A stretch of 64,000 nucleotides of DNA from Streptomyces endocoffeicus (GTDB taxonomy: Bacteria; Actinomycetota; Actinomycetes; Streptomycetales; Streptomycetaceae). The notes beneath the pieces are model-generated. The model ran no database searches. It was not told where the DNA came from and was given only the letters and a program-made list of their open reading frames with translations. The stretch is taken from assembly GCF_016741935.1 (NCBI RefSeq), contig NZ_JAERRG010000001.1, forward strand, positions 1,612,001-1,676,000, written 5' to 3'. A program made the position numbers and the translations under genes. Each line of letters opens with the position of its first letter. Position 1 is the first letter of the stretch. Of this stretch, positions 41,997 through 51,176 are shown piece after piece.

Positions 41997-42821
41997 TCAC
42001 TCCTTCACCGCCCCGCCCAGCATGCCCTCGATGAACCGGCGCTGCAGTGCCACATAGACCACGACCACCGGCAGGGCGATGAGCACCGAGGCCGCCGCGA
42101 GCAGCGCCGCGTCGGAGCTGTGCTGGCCCTGGAAGAAGGCGAGGCCGAGGGGGACCGTGCGGTGGGCCTCGTCGCTGACCATCACCAGGGCCATCAGGAA
42201 TTCGTTCCAGGTCCACATGAAGGTGATCACGACCATGGTGGAGATCGCCGGGCGGCCCATCGGGACCAGCACGCGCCACAGCGTGGTCCAGGTGTTCGCC
42301 CCGTCGATCCGGGCCGCCTCGATGACCGCCCGGGCGCTGCCACGGAAGTACGTGCGCATCCAGAAGACCCCGAAGGCCAGGGACTGCGCGGTCTGGGGCA
42401 GGATCAACGCCCAGTAGCTGTCGGTGAGTTCGGCGTGGCGCAGATCGAAGTAGAGCGGGACGATCAGCGCCTCCTGCGGCAGCGTCAGCCCGATCACGAA
42501 GAGGTGGAACAGCACCGTGGAGCCGGGGAAGCGCATCACCCCGAAGGCGTACGCGGCGAGGATGGCCAGCACGGTGGTGGCGGCCACCACGACCGCCGTG
42601 ACCAGCACCGAGTTCCCCAGATAGGTGCCGAAGTGGCCACGGCTCCAGGCGTCGGCGAAGTTGCTCCAGTGCAGTCCGTCCCTGGGCAGTGAGAAGCCGG
42701 TGTCCAGGGAGCTCTGTGAGCCGAAGGCCGTGGAGAGGATGCCGATCACGGGGGTGAGGGCGATGACGGTGAAGAGGGCGAGGATGCCGTAGGTGACGGT
42801 GCGTTCCAGGCGTGTGGTCAT
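41997..42821 (-). CDS. Carbohydrate ABC importer permease (MalG type)
   Basis: 274 residues, six membrane helices, EAA loop IEAARIDGANTWTTLWRVLVPMGRPA (about residues 180-205). Second membrane subunit of a CUT1-type sugar importer; its ATG overlaps the stop of the first permease gene. The operon has no ATPase gene, so a shared MsiK-like ATPase is expected to energise it. Confidence 0.93.
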   Translation of the reverse strand: MTTRLERTVTYGILALFTVIALTPVIGILSTAFGSQSSLDTGFSLPRDGLHWSNFADAWSRGHFGTYLGNSVLVTAVVVAATTVLAILAAYAFGVMRFPGSTVLFHLFVIGLTLPQEALIVPLYFDLRHAELTDSYWALILPQTAQSLAFGVFWMRTYFRGSARAVIEAARIDGANTWTTLWRVLVPMGRPAISTMVVITFMWTWNEFLMALVMVSDEAHRTVPLGLAFFQGQHSSDAALLAAASVLIALPVVVVYVALQRRFIEGMLGGAVKE

Positions 42822-43726
42822 GCCCGCCGCCCTTCCACGAGCCGGGAGACCGTGACGGTCAGGACGAAGATCAGGACCGTGAGGGCCACGCCGACGGCGG
42901 CGGCCGAGCCGACCTGGTTGGTCTCGAAGGCCCGGTGGTAGACCTCGTAGGCGGGGACGGAGGTGGCGTTTCCGGGGCCGCCGCTGGTGGTGATGTAGAT
43001 CAGGTCGAAGTTGCGCAGCCCCGCCACGATGGTCAGGGTCAGCGCCACCGCGATCTGCGGCCGCAGACCGGGCAGGGTGACGGTGCGGAACTCGCGCAGC
43101 GGCCCGGCGCCGTCCATCCGCGCCGCCTCGTACAGCTCGCGCGGGATGCGCTGGGCCCCGGCGAGGAAGAGGACCATGCACAGCCCGGTGCCGACCCAGG
43201 TGCCGACGACGCCGACGGCGGGCAGCGCCCAGGTGTAGTCGCCGAGCCAGGGGCGGGCGAGGCCGCCGAGGCCGACGGCGCGCAGGACGTCGTTGAGCAG
43301 CCCGTCGGGGGCGAGGATCGAGCGCCAGGCCACGCCGACCACGATCAGCGCGAGGACCTGCGGCAGGAACAGGACCGTACGGAAGAAGGTCATCCCCCGG
43401 ACCCGGGCCCGGGACATCACGGCGGCCAGCAGCAGCCCGATCGCCACCGGCAGGGCCGCGTAGAAGACGAGCAGCAGCAGCGCGTGGAGGAAGGGGGCGC
43501 GCAGGCTCGGATCGCTGAACAGCGCGCGGTAGTTGTCGAATCCGGCGGGGGTGGCGACCGTCAGCCCGTCCCAGTGCACGAAGGACAGCCACACCGACTG
43601 CCCGAAGGGGTAGAGCAGGAAGACGGCGTACACGATCAGCGCGGGCAGGATGTAGAGATAGCCGATGGCGCGCGGTTCGCCGGGGGCGCGGCGGCGGTAT
43701 GCCCTGGTCAGGGCGGCGAGCCTCAT
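42818..43726 (-). CDS. Carbohydrate ABC importer permease (MalF type)
   Basis: 302 residues, six helices, with an N-terminal LYILPALIVYAVFLLYPFGQSVWLSF and the EAA loop LYEAARMDGAGPLREFRTVTLPGLRP. Overlaps both neighbours by ATGA, so substrate-binding protein, MalF-type and MalG-type subunits are translated as a coupled set. Confidence 0.93.
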   Translation of the reverse strand: MRLAALTRAYRRRAPGEPRAIGYLYILPALIVYAVFLLYPFGQSVWLSFVHWDGLTVATPAGFDNYRALFSDPSLRAPFLHALLLLVFYAALPVAIGLLLAAVMSRARVRGMTFFRTVLFLPQVLALIVVGVAWRSILAPDGLLNDVLRAVGLGGLARPWLGDYTWALPAVGVVGTWVGTGLCMVLFLAGAQRIPRELYEAARMDGAGPLREFRTVTLPGLRPQIAVALTLTIVAGLRNFDLIYITTSGGPGNATSVPAYEVYHRAFETNQVGSAAAVGVALTVLIFVLTVTVSRLVEGRRA

Positions 43727-45141
43727 CGGGGTCCCGCCGCGGCGTGCTGCTCGCGCTGCTTCTTCACGAAGGCGCCGTAGTCCTTCTGGAGGGTCCCCGC
43801 GAAGCTGTCGGGGGAGGTCTTGCCGCTGACCACGCCCTGGAGGGCGGCCGAGAGGGTGTCGTAGAAGGTGGGGGTGGAGTAGTCCAGGTACGGGACGAGT
43901 CCATCGGCGGCGCTCAGCCGCTTCCATCCGGCGATCATCTGGCCGTCGGCGCTGTCCGGGCTCACTCCTGCCGCGGCCTTCGCGGGGACGGCCGGCAGCA
44001 CTCCGTGCCGGGTCATCACGTCCGCGGCGTGTGCGTCGGTGAGGAAGTCCAGATAGGCGGCGGCCACCTCCGGGTGGCGGGAGCGGGAGGTGATGGACCA
44101 GGCGAGGCCCTGGCCCCCGGTGGTGACGGGGTCGCCACCGGCCTTGGCGGGCGGGGGCGGCATGATGCCCAGCCTCTCCCCCATGGGCTTCTTCAGGTCG
44201 GCCAGCTGCCAGGTGCCGGTCAGCAGATACGCGCCGTCGCCGGAGGCGAACTTCTTGGCCGCGTCGTCGTAGCCGAGGCCGTTGGCGCCGCCGGGCAGAT
44301 AGCCGCGCTTCGTCCAGTCGGCGAGGGTGGCCGCGGCGTTCTTGGTGGCGGCGTTGTCGAAGCCGTCGCCGCGGCCGAGGACGGTGTCGCGGGCGTCGGC
44401 GGCGCCGAGCTGGTCCTGCAGCACCCCGAAGGTGTGGATGGCGGGGTACTTGTCGAGGTTGCCGAACTGGATCGGCAGCTCGCCGCGGTCCTTGAGCCTG
44501 GCCAGGCCGTCGGTGAACTCGCCCCAGGTACGCGGGGGTTGGAGCCCTGCCTGCTTCAGCCGGTCCTTGTTGTAGTAGAGGCCGATGTACTCGCCGGTCT
44601 GGGAGATGCCGTACAGCCGCCCCCTGCCGAAGTCATTGCCGTCGGCGGAGACCCGGTTGAGGTTGAGCAGGGTGGCGGGATAGCGGCTGTTCCAGTCGTA
44701 GATCCCGGCGTAGTTGTCCAGCGGGGCGAGCAGCCCGGCCCGGACGAAGGCCACCATGTCCGGGTAGCCCTGGTTGGCCTGGATGACATCGGGCGGATGG
44801 TTGCCGGATACGGCCAGCTTCAGGGTGGTCTTCAGATCGGTGAAGCTCCGGGCGACCCGCTTGATCCGCACATTGGGGTACTTCCGCTCGAACTCCCGGT
44901 TCAGCTGCTGTATCTCGCCGTTGGTCCCGCCGCGTATCTCCTGGTCCCACACGGTCAGCGTGGTCTTTCCGGCCTTCGCCGGATCGGGTATGGCGGTGGC
45001 CGCGCCGGTCCCGGCACCGGCGGCCCCCGAGCCGTCGGTGCCGGGGACACACCCCGCGGCGAGCAGGACGACGCCGATGGCGAGCGCGGCCGGGACGGCT
45101 CTGCCGCGGGTCCGGCGCGCCCCGGTACGGGCGAGTTCCAT
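43723..45141 (-). CDS. Sugar-binding lipoprotein of ABC importer
   Basis: 472 residues. Lipoprotein signal (LAIGVVLLAAGC) and an extracellular sugar-binding (SBP_bac_1) fold: TLTVWDQEIRGGTNGEI at the start, HPPDVIQANQGYPDMVAFV, GLYYNKDRLKQAGLQPPRTWGEF. ATG 45141 has GAGGAG 6 bases upstream. It recruits an oligosaccharide to the two permeases encoded downstream. Encoded 31 bases after the PfkB-type kinase gene, so kinase and importer form one operon. The sugar is not evident from sequence. Confidence 0.92.
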   Translation of the reverse strand: MELARTGARRTRGRAVPAALAIGVVLLAAGCVPGTDGSGAAGAGTGAATAIPDPAKAGKTTLTVWDQEIRGGTNGEIQQLNREFERKYPNVRIKRVARSFTDLKTTLKLAVSGNHPPDVIQANQGYPDMVAFVRAGLLAPLDNYAGIYDWNSRYPATLLNLNRVSADGNDFGRGRLYGISQTGEYIGLYYNKDRLKQAGLQPPRTWGEFTDGLARLKDRGELPIQFGNLDKYPAIHTFGVLQDQLGAADARDTVLGRGDGFDNAATKNAAATLADWTKRGYLPGGANGLGYDDAAKKFASGDGAYLLTGTWQLADLKKPMGERLGIMPPPPAKAGGDPVTTGGQGLAWSITSRSRHPEVAAAYLDFLTDAHAADVMTRHGVLPAVPAKAAAGVSPDSADGQMIAGWKRLSAADGLVPYLDYSTPTFYDTLSAALQGVVSGKTSPDSFAGTLQKDYGAFVKKQREQHAAAGPR

Positions 45142-45172
45142 GGGGTTCTCCTCGATGCGGTGATCAGGACCG

Positions 45173-46300
45173 TCAGGACCTTTGGGCACTGTCGTGCACC
45201 CGGAAGCCGATGGTGGGCAGGGCCCGCAGCCGTGCGCAGCCGCGCACCCGGTCCGGGATCAGATCGCCCAGGAAGGCGTAGCGGCGGGCGAGTCCGGCCG
45301 CGTCCGCACCGCCATCGGCCGCCTGCCGCGCACGGTTCCACCAGGCGGCCACCTCCGGCCAGCCGGGCGCGGCAAGGGAGCCGCCGAAGTGCTGGACGGA
45401 GAGGGCGGCGGTGAGGTTGGCGAAGGCGAGCCGGTCGGCGAGCGGCCAGCCCGCGAGCGTGCCGGTCATGAATCCCGCCACGAAGACATCGCCCGCCCCG
45501 GTCGGGTCCAGCGCGTCCACGGGCAGGCCGGGCACCTCGGCGCGCTCCCCGGTGAGCGAGTCGATGGCCACGGCGCCCTCGGCACCCCGGGTGACGACGG
45601 CGATCGGCACCAGCTCCGCCAGGGCCCGCACCGCCCGCTCGGGGCTGTCGGTGCGGGTGTAGCGCTGGGCCTCGGCGGCGTTGGGCAGGAAGGCGTGGGC
45701 GTAGGGCAGATCGGGGAGCGCGGCGGGGTCCCAGCGGCCGGTCTCGTCCCAGCCGACATCGGCGAAGATCTCGCTGCCCTGGGCGTGCGCCCGGTGCACC
45801 CAGTCCTCCTGCCGCCCCGGTTCGAAGGTGGCCACACAGGCGCGGGAGCGCGGCGGCGCGCCCCGGACGGCGGGCGGCGGGGCCGGGTGCTCATGGGTGA
45901 CCATGGTGCGCTCGCCCTCGTACGCCATGGAGACGGTGACCGGGGAGTGCCAGCCGGGGACGCGCCGGGAGGGGGTGAGGTCCACGCCCTCGCCGAGGGC
46001 GAGGCTCTCCCAGCAGTAGTCGCCGTAGACATCGGTGCCGAAGGCGGCGGCGAGCGTGGTGTGCAGGCCCAGCCGGGCCAGGGCGGTGGCCATGTTGGCG
46101 ATGCCGCCGGGGCTCGATCCCATGCCGCGCGCCCAGGACTCGGTGCCGCGGACGGGCGCGTGGTCGAGCCCGGTGAAGATGATGTCCAGGAACACGGTGC
46201 CGGTGAGGTAGACGTCGTGCTCGGGGTCCGTGGAGGCGCGCAGCGCCGCGAGCGGGTCGATCGGGTGGATCGGATCGGGGGTTCCGGCCGTGGTGCTCAC
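45173..46300 (-). CDS. PfkB-family carbohydrate kinase
   Basis: 375 residues, ribokinase fold. GGIANMATALARLG (N-terminal substrate loop) and the C-terminal signature DALDPTGAGDVFVAGFMTG with the catalytic Asp and anion hole. It should phosphorylate a sugar, nucleoside or sugar derivative with ATP. It starts with GTG and heads the importer operon; the gene divergent from it encodes a DeoR repressor followed by GH4. The kinase may phosphorylate the imported glycoside so that GH4 (which usually acts on 6-phosphates) can cleave it. That link is inference. Confidence 0.9.
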   Translation of the reverse strand: MSTTAGTPDPIHPIDPLAALRASTDPEHDVYLTGTVFLDIIFTGLDHAPVRGTESWARGMGSSPGGIANMATALARLGLHTTLAAAFGTDVYGDYCWESLALGEGVDLTPSRRVPGWHSPVTVSMAYEGERTMVTHEHPAPPPAVRGAPPRSRACVATFEPGRQEDWVHRAHAQGSEIFADVGWDETGRWDPAALPDLPYAHAFLPNAAEAQRYTRTDSPERAVRALAELVPIAVVTRGAEGAVAIDSLTGERAEVPGLPVDALDPTGAGDVFVAGFMTGTLAGWPLADRLAFANLTAALSVQHFGGSLAAPGWPEVAAWWNRARQAADGGADAAGLARRYAFLGDLIPDRVRGCARLRALPTIGFRVHDSAQRS

Positions 46301-46356
46301 CTACGTGCCTTTCCTTGTGCGGCAGGGCTTGTTCGCGATATGGCGTGAGCGACACC

Positions 46357-46382
46357 TTGCACCTCACCCGGGGTGAATGCAA
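46357..46382. promoter_or_regulatory. Probable DeoR operator, kinase/DeoR divergent region
   Basis: A 26-bp dyad with outer arms TTGCA / TGCAA and inner arms TCACCC-G-GGGTGA, the inner dyad shifted by half a base from the outer. It lies between the divergent PfkB-kinase and DeoR starts. Confidence 0.55.
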
Positions 46383-46432
46383 GAGGTCGATCAGAGTCGC
46401 GCACACTCGCTCATCTGCAGTACGTTGCCACC

Positions 46433-47194
46433 ATGCTGCGAGAGAGCCGCCACGAGAAGCTGCTGAGCATCCTCGGCGAGGAGGGCGTGCTGCCCATCGG
46501 CGAGATCGCCACACGGCTCGGCGTCAGCGAGGCCACGGCCCGCCGGGACATCACCGAGCTGGGCCGGGCGGGCCGGCTCACCCGGGTCTACGGCGGCGCG
46601 GTGGCGGCGCCCACCCAGGACGAGGAGCGCCCGTTCAACGAGGTGGTGGTCGACGACCTGGCGGACAAGGAGGCCGTGGCCCGCGCCGCCGCGGAGCTGG
46701 TGGCGGACGGCGATGTGCTGCTGCTGGACATCGGCACCACCACCCTCCAGCTCGCCAAGCTGCTGCGCGGCCGCCCGGTCACCGTGGTGACCAGCAATCT
46801 CGCGGTCTACGACGAGCTGCGCGACGACCCGGGGGTGACCCTGATCCTGCTGGGCGGGCAGGTGCGCGCCAACTACCGCTCGGTGGTCGGCTTCCTCACC
46901 GAGTCCAATATCCGCCAGCTGCGGGTCGGCCGGCTCTTCCTCGGCGCGAGCGGGGTGCTCCCGGACGGCAGCGTGCTGGACAGCACCCATGTGGAGGTGC
47001 CGGTCAAACGGGCCATGCTCGGCGCGGCCCGGGAGGTGGTGCTGCTGGTCACCGCGGGGAAGTTCCCCGGCGACACGGGTCTCGCCCGGATCTGCGGACC
47101 TGAGGGCATCGACACCCTGATCACCAACAAGACCTCCGACCCGGCGACGCTCGCCGTGTTCCGCGAGGGCGATGTGGAGGTAGTGACCGTATGA
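46433..47194 (+). CDS. DeoR/GlpR-family repressor (sugar operon A)
   Basis: 253 residues. DeoR winged helix 1-60 (RHEKLLSILGEEGVLPIGEIATRLGVSEATARRDI, LTRVYGGAV) and sugar-phosphate-sensing DeoRC domain (DIGTTTLQLAKLL, VTSNLAVYDELR, GGQVRANYRSVVG, CGPEGIDTLITN). These repressors respond to phosphorylated sugars, which fits the divergent kinase. Its TGA overlaps the GH4 ATG, so regulator and hydrolase are one operon. Confidence 0.92.
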   Translation: MLRESRHEKLLSILGEEGVLPIGEIATRLGVSEATARRDITELGRAGRLTRVYGGAVAAPTQDEERPFNEVVVDDLADKEAVARAAAELVADGDVLLLDIGTTTLQLAKLLRGRPVTVVTSNLAVYDELRDDPGVTLILLGGQVRANYRSVVGFLTESNIRQLRVGRLFLGASGVLPDGSVLDSTHVEVPVKRAMLGAAREVVLLVTAGKFPGDTGLARICGPEGIDTLITNKTSDPATLAVFREGDVEVVTV

Positions 47195-48543
47195 GGCTGA
47201 CCGTGCTGGGCGGCGGCGGGTTCCGTATGCCCCTGGTGTACCGGGCGCTGCTCGACGACACCGGGGACGAGGCGGGGCGCTGCACCGAACTGGTGCTGTA
47301 CGACACCGACCAGCGCCGGCTGGACGCGATCCGCGCGGTCCTGGCCGAACAGGCCACGGGCCGCCCCGCCGCCCCCTCGGTCCGGGCCACCACCGATCTC
47401 GATCAGGCGCTGCGCGGCGCCGACTTCGTCTTCTCGGCCATCCGCGTCGGCGGCCTGGAGGGGCGGGCGAACGACGAGCGGATTCCGCTCGGCGAAGGGG
47501 TGCTGGGGCAGGAGACCGTCGGCGCGGGCGGGGTGCTCTACGGGCTGCGCACCCTGCCGGTGGCGCTGCGGATCGCCGAGCGGATCGCCACCGCGGCGCC
47601 GGACGCCTGGGTCATCAACTTCACCAACCCGGCGGGCATGGTCACCGAGGCGATGCAGCGGGTGCTCGGCGACCGGGTGATCGGCATCTGCGACTCCCCG
47701 GTCGGCCTGTGCCGCCGCGCCGCGCGGGCGGTCGGCGCCGACCCGGACCGGGCCACGTACGACTATGTGGGCCTGAACCATCTGGGCTGGCTGCGCCGGA
47801 TGGTGGTGGACGGCCGGGACCGGCTGCCGGAACTGCTCGGCGACACCGGCGCCCTGGAGTCGTTCGAGGAGGGCAAGCTCTTCGGCGCCGAGTGGCTGCG
47901 GGCGCTCGGCGCGCTGCCCAACGAGTATCTGCACTACTACTACTTCAACCGGGAGGCGGTGGCCTCGATCCGGCAGGCCCCGGCCACCCGTGGCGAGTTC
48001 CTCCGCGACCAGCAGGCCCGGTTCTACGCGACGGTGGGCTCGGGCGCGCCCGGGGCGCTCAGGGAGTGGGAGCGCACCCGGCTGGAGCGCGAGGCCACGT
48101 ACATGGCGGAGAGCCGCGAGGCCACCGGCGGCTGGGAGCGCGACTCCTGCGATCTGGACGGCGGCGGCTACGACCGGATCGCGCTGGCCATCATGCGGGC
48201 GATCGCCCGCGATGAGCACGCCACGCTGATCCTCAACGTGCGCAACCGGACGGCCGTCCCCGGTCTTGACGAGGACGCCGTGGTCGAGGTGCCCTGTCTG
48301 GTGGACGCGGGCGGGGCGCGGCCGCTGGCGACCGGCGCGGTGGCGCCGGACCAGCTCGGCCTGATGCTGTCGCTCAAGGCGGTGGAGCGCTCGGCCATCG
48401 AGGCGGCCACGACCGAAGCGGGCAGCGATTCGGGCATCGCCCGCGGTGCGGCCCTGCGGGCCCTGGCGCTCCACCCGCTGGTGGACTCGGTCAAGGTCGC
48501 GGGCCGGATTCTCGACGCCTCCGGGGCCCTGAACCGCTCTTAG
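47191..48543 (+). CDS. GH4 family 6-phospho-beta-glucosidase-like hydrolase
   Basis: 450 residues. N-terminal Rossmann motif LTVLGGGGFRMPLVYRALL binds NAD+, NFTNPAGMVTEA follows, and metal-ligand Cys in GICDSPVG and His in VGLNHLGW are present, as in GH4 enzymes that use NAD+ and Mn2+ redox chemistry. Members of the CelF/LicH branch cleave 6-phospho-beta-glucosides. The stop codon TAG is the first three bases of a MITE-like element, so the ancestral C-terminus may have been longer or ended here by chance. Confidence 0.88.
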   Translation: MRLTVLGGGGFRMPLVYRALLDDTGDEAGRCTELVLYDTDQRRLDAIRAVLAEQATGRPAAPSVRATTDLDQALRGADFVFSAIRVGGLEGRANDERIPLGEGVLGQETVGAGGVLYGLRTLPVALRIAERIATAAPDAWVINFTNPAGMVTEAMQRVLGDRVIGICDSPVGLCRRAARAVGADPDRATYDYVGLNHLGWLRRMVVDGRDRLPELLGDTGALESFEEGKLFGAEWLRALGALPNEYLHYYYFNREAVASIRQAPATRGEFLRDQQARFYATVGSGAPGALREWERTRLEREATYMAESREATGGWERDSCDLDGGGYDRIALAIMRAIARDEHATLILNVRNRTAVPGLDEDAVVEVPCLVDAGGARPLATGAVAPDQLGLMLSLKAVERSAIEAATTEAGSDSGIARGAALRALALHPLVDSVKVAGRILDASGALNRS

Positions 48544-48733
48544 GGCCTGTCTGGGGTTGTGATCTGGGCTCGCGGGGCGTGGCACGCTCCCCCAGCTACC
48601 GCTGGGAGGTGCCCCCTCTCGCCGCGTTGCCGAAACGCCCTAGTAGCTCCGCTACGAGGGCCTTCCGGCGCCTTGCGATCGCACGCACCACGCCCCGCTC
48701 CCTGATCCAGATCACAACCCCAGACAGGCCCTA
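48541..48733. mobile_element. MITE-like element with perfect 27-bp terminal inverted repeats
   Basis: 193 bp, no coding capacity. The ends are exact inverted copies: 48541-48567 (beginning TAGGGCCTGTCTGGGG) and 48707-48733. Both outer ends read TA, in line with a TA target duplication. Internally there are two further hairpins, around CTCCC..CAGC/GCTG..GGGAG (48587-48616) and GCCCTAGTAGC/GCTACGAGGGC (about 48637-48661). It provides the TAG stop of the GH4 gene. No transposase is nearby; mobilisation would need one in trans. Confidence 0.82.
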
Positions 48734-49012
48734 GCACATGTCCGTTCGGGCATTCACCAGTATCTGAACCCGCCCGGACGGGCTCCGTTCACGCCCTCTT
48801 TTGGCAAACGGGCGAGAAACGGGCCCGCCGGGTGGACAATCAGGCAACCGGGTTCCTCACCGTCCGTTGCCTCATCCATCACGACCTGCTCTTATAACGG
48901 TTGTGAAACGGGCGCATACGGTCACGATCTCTGTGGTGCCAAGACTGGCTTCCCCTGTTGCGCGCTTGTAAAACTGCCACGCAAGCCGAAAGACCTAGGC
49001 AGGAGGTGCGGC
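48734..49012. promoter_or_regulatory. 279-bp regulatory region of the polyol operon
   Basis: No gene seen. Three direct copies of AAACGGGC (48806-48813, 48817-48824, 48906-48913) are candidate repressor sites for the DeoR protein encoded downstream. The last 60 bases hold less GC-rich sequence (CTTATAACGG, TTGTAAAACTG) typical of a promoter. Confidence 0.45.
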
Positions 49013-49774
49013 GTGGACGCGGAGGAACGCCGTCGGGAGATCCTCGACACGGCTCGGCGTGCCGGCGTCGTCGACGTCGGCAAGCTCGCCGCCGACCTCG
49101 GGGTGTCCAAGGAGACGGTGCGCCGCGACCTGCGGGTCCTGGAACAGCACGGACTGGTGCGGCGTACCCATGGCGGCGCCTACCCCGTGGAGAGCGCCGG
49201 TTTCGAGACCACCCTCGCCTTCCGCACCACCATGCATGTGCCGGAGAAGTCGCGGATCGCGACCGCGGCGGCCGATCTGCTGGGCGACGCCGAGACGGTC
49301 TTCATCGACGAGGGATTCACCCCGCAGCTGATCGCGGAGGCCCTGCCCAGGGACCGGCCGCTCACCGTGATCACCGCTTCCCTCACGACCGCCACCGGCA
49401 TGGCCACCCGTGACAACACCACCGTGCTGCTCCTCGGCGGACGGGTGCGCGGCGGCACGATGGCCACCGTCGACCACTGGGCGACGCATATGCTCTCGGG
49501 CTTCGTCATCGACCTGGCGTTCATCGGCGCCAACGGCATCTCCCGCCAGTACGGCCTGACCACCCCGGATCCGGCGGTCAGCGAGGTCAAGGCGCAGGTG
49601 GTGCGGGTGTCCCGGCGGAAGATCTTCTCCGGGGTGCACACCAAATTCGGGGCCGTCAGCTTCTGCCGGTTCGCAGATGTCTCGGACTTCGAAACCATCG
49701 TGACCGATACGGGTCTACCGCTGACCGAGGCACACCGCTATTCGCTGCTGGGGCCCCAGATCGTCAGGGTCTGA
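49013..49774 (+). CDS. DeoR/GlpR-family repressor (polyol operon)
   Basis: 253 residues: DeoR helix-turn-helix (RRREILDTARRAGVVDVGKLAADLGVSKETVRRDLRVL, HGGAYPVES) and DeoRC domain (FIDEGFTPQLIAEAL, VITASLTTATGMA, LLGGRVRGGTMATVDHW). GTG 49013 follows AGGAGG by 6 bases. It is the first gene of a co-directional unit with the importer and sorbitol-type dehydrogenase, 52 bases before the binding-protein gene. Confidence 0.92.
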   Translation: MDAEERRREILDTARRAGVVDVGKLAADLGVSKETVRRDLRVLEQHGLVRRTHGGAYPVESAGFETTLAFRTTMHVPEKSRIATAAADLLGDAETVFIDEGFTPQLIAEALPRDRPLTVITASLTTATGMATRDNTTVLLLGGRVRGGTMATVDHWATHMLSGFVIDLAFIGANGISRQYGLTTPDPAVSEVKAQVVRVSRRKIFSGVHTKFGAVSFCRFADVSDFETIVTDTGLPLTEAHRYSLLGPQIVRV

Positions 49775-49826
49775 CGCCCTTCCCCCGCTGTTTTTCCTTC
49801 CCCACGTCCCTTCGATTGGACCCGTT

Positions 49827-51176
49827 ATGCCAGTCCTGACTCTTCGTGCTGCCCGGATACCGGTGGTGGCCCTGACCGCGGGCGCGCTCCTCACCGGTTG
49901 CGCCGGTATGGGGGGCGGCAGCTCAGGCGACAAGACCATCAATGTCCTGATGGTGAACAACCCCCAGATGGTGGACCTGCAGAAGCTCACCAAGAAATAC
50001 TTCACCAAGGAAACGGGCATCACGGTCAAATTCACGATGATGCCCGAGAACGAGGTCCGCGACAAAATCAGTCAGGACTTCGCCAATCAGGCGCGCCAGT
50101 ACGACGTGGCCACCATCAGCAATTTCGAGGTGCCGTTCTACGCGAAGAACGGCTGGCTGATGCCGCTCGACGGCTACGCCGCCAAGGACAAGGCATTCGA
50201 CCAGAAGGACGTCCTCCCCTCGATGCGGCAGTCGCTGACCGCCGAGGACGGCAAGCTCTACGCCGAGCCCTTCTACGGTGAGTCGTCGTTCCTGATGTAC
50301 CGCAAGGACGTCCTCGCCGAGAAGCATCTGAAGATGCCCGAGCGGCCCACCTGGCAGCAGGTCGCGGACATCGCGGCCAAGGTGGACGGCTCCCGCAAGG
50401 GGATGAACGGCATCTGCCTGCGCGGACTGCCCGGCTGGGGTGAGCTGATGGCCCCGCTCACCACGGTGGTCAACACCTTCGGCGGCACCTGGTTCACCAA
50501 GGACTGGAAGGCGCGGCTGGACTCGCCGGAATTCACCAAGGCGACCAAGTTCTATGTCGACCTGGTGCGCAAGCACGGTGAGGCCGGTGCGGCCCAGTCG
50601 GGCTTCGCCGAGTGCCTGAACAACCTCACCCAGGGCAAGAGCGCCATGTGGTACGACGCCACCTCGGCCGCCGGGTCGCTGGAGGCGAGCAAGTCCCCGG
50701 TCAAGGGCAAGATCGGATATGTCCAGGCGCCGGTGGTGAAGACCCAGAGCTCGGGCTGGCTCTACACCTGGGCCTGGGGCGTCCAGAAGGCATCGCGCCA
50801 CCCCGACAACGCGTGGAAGTTCATCTCCTGGGCATCCAGCAAGAAGTACGAGGCCCTGGTCGGCAAGAACTTCGGCTGGGCCAATGTGCCCGCGGGAAAG
50901 CGGTCGTCCACCTACACCTCTCCGGAGTACCGCGAGACCGCCGGCAGCTTCTCCGAGGAGACCCGCAAGGCGATCCTCAGTGCCAAGCCGCGTGATCCGG
51001 GAGTGCAGCCGCGGCCGACCATCGGCATCCAGTTCGTCGACATCCCCGAATTCGCCGATCTCGGCACCAAGGTCGCCCAGGAGATCAGCGCCGCCATCGC
51101 CGGAAAGCAGTCCGTCGATACGGCATTGAAGAATTCGCAGAAGCTGGCCGAGAAGGTCGGCGAGGAGTACCGATGA
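49827..51176 (+). CDS. Polyol-type ABC importer substrate-binding lipoprotein
   Basis: 449 residues. Lipobox LTGC near residue 23, then an SBP_bac_1 fold: TINVLMVNNPQMVDLQKLTKKYFTKETGI, YGESSFLMYRKDVL, WYDATSAAGSLE. This style (short signal, DLQKLTKKYF start) is that of sorbitol/mannitol-binding proteins (SmoE/MtlE). No convincing ribosome site precedes the ATG, which is unusual here. Overlaps the first permease gene by ATGA. Confidence 0.9.
   Translation: MPVLTLRAARIPVVALTAGALLTGCAGMGGGSSGDKTINVLMVNNPQMVDLQKLTKKYFTKETGITVKFTMMPENEVRDKISQDFANQARQYDVATISNFEVPFYAKNGWLMPLDGYAAKDKAFDQKDVLPSMRQSLTAEDGKLYAEPFYGESSFLMYRKDVLAEKHLKMPERPTWQQVADIAAKVDGSRKGMNGICLRGLPGWGELMAPLTTVVNTFGGTWFTKDWKARLDSPEFTKATKFYVDLVRKHGEAGAAQSGFAECLNNLTQGKSAMWYDATSAAGSLEASKSPVKGKIGYVQAPVVKTQSSGWLYTWAWGVQKASRHPDNAWKFISWASSKKYEALVGKNFGWANVPAGKRSSTYTSPEYRETAGSFSEETRKAILSAKPRDPGVQPRPTIGIQFVDIPEFADLGTKVAQEISAAIAGKQSVDTALKNSQKLAEKVGEEYR

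Noticed and set aside
48541..48733. Structured non-coding RNA or attC-like site instead of a mobile element
   Set aside because: The perfect 27-bp terminal inverted repeats with TA at both edges are better explained by a MITE-like insertion.
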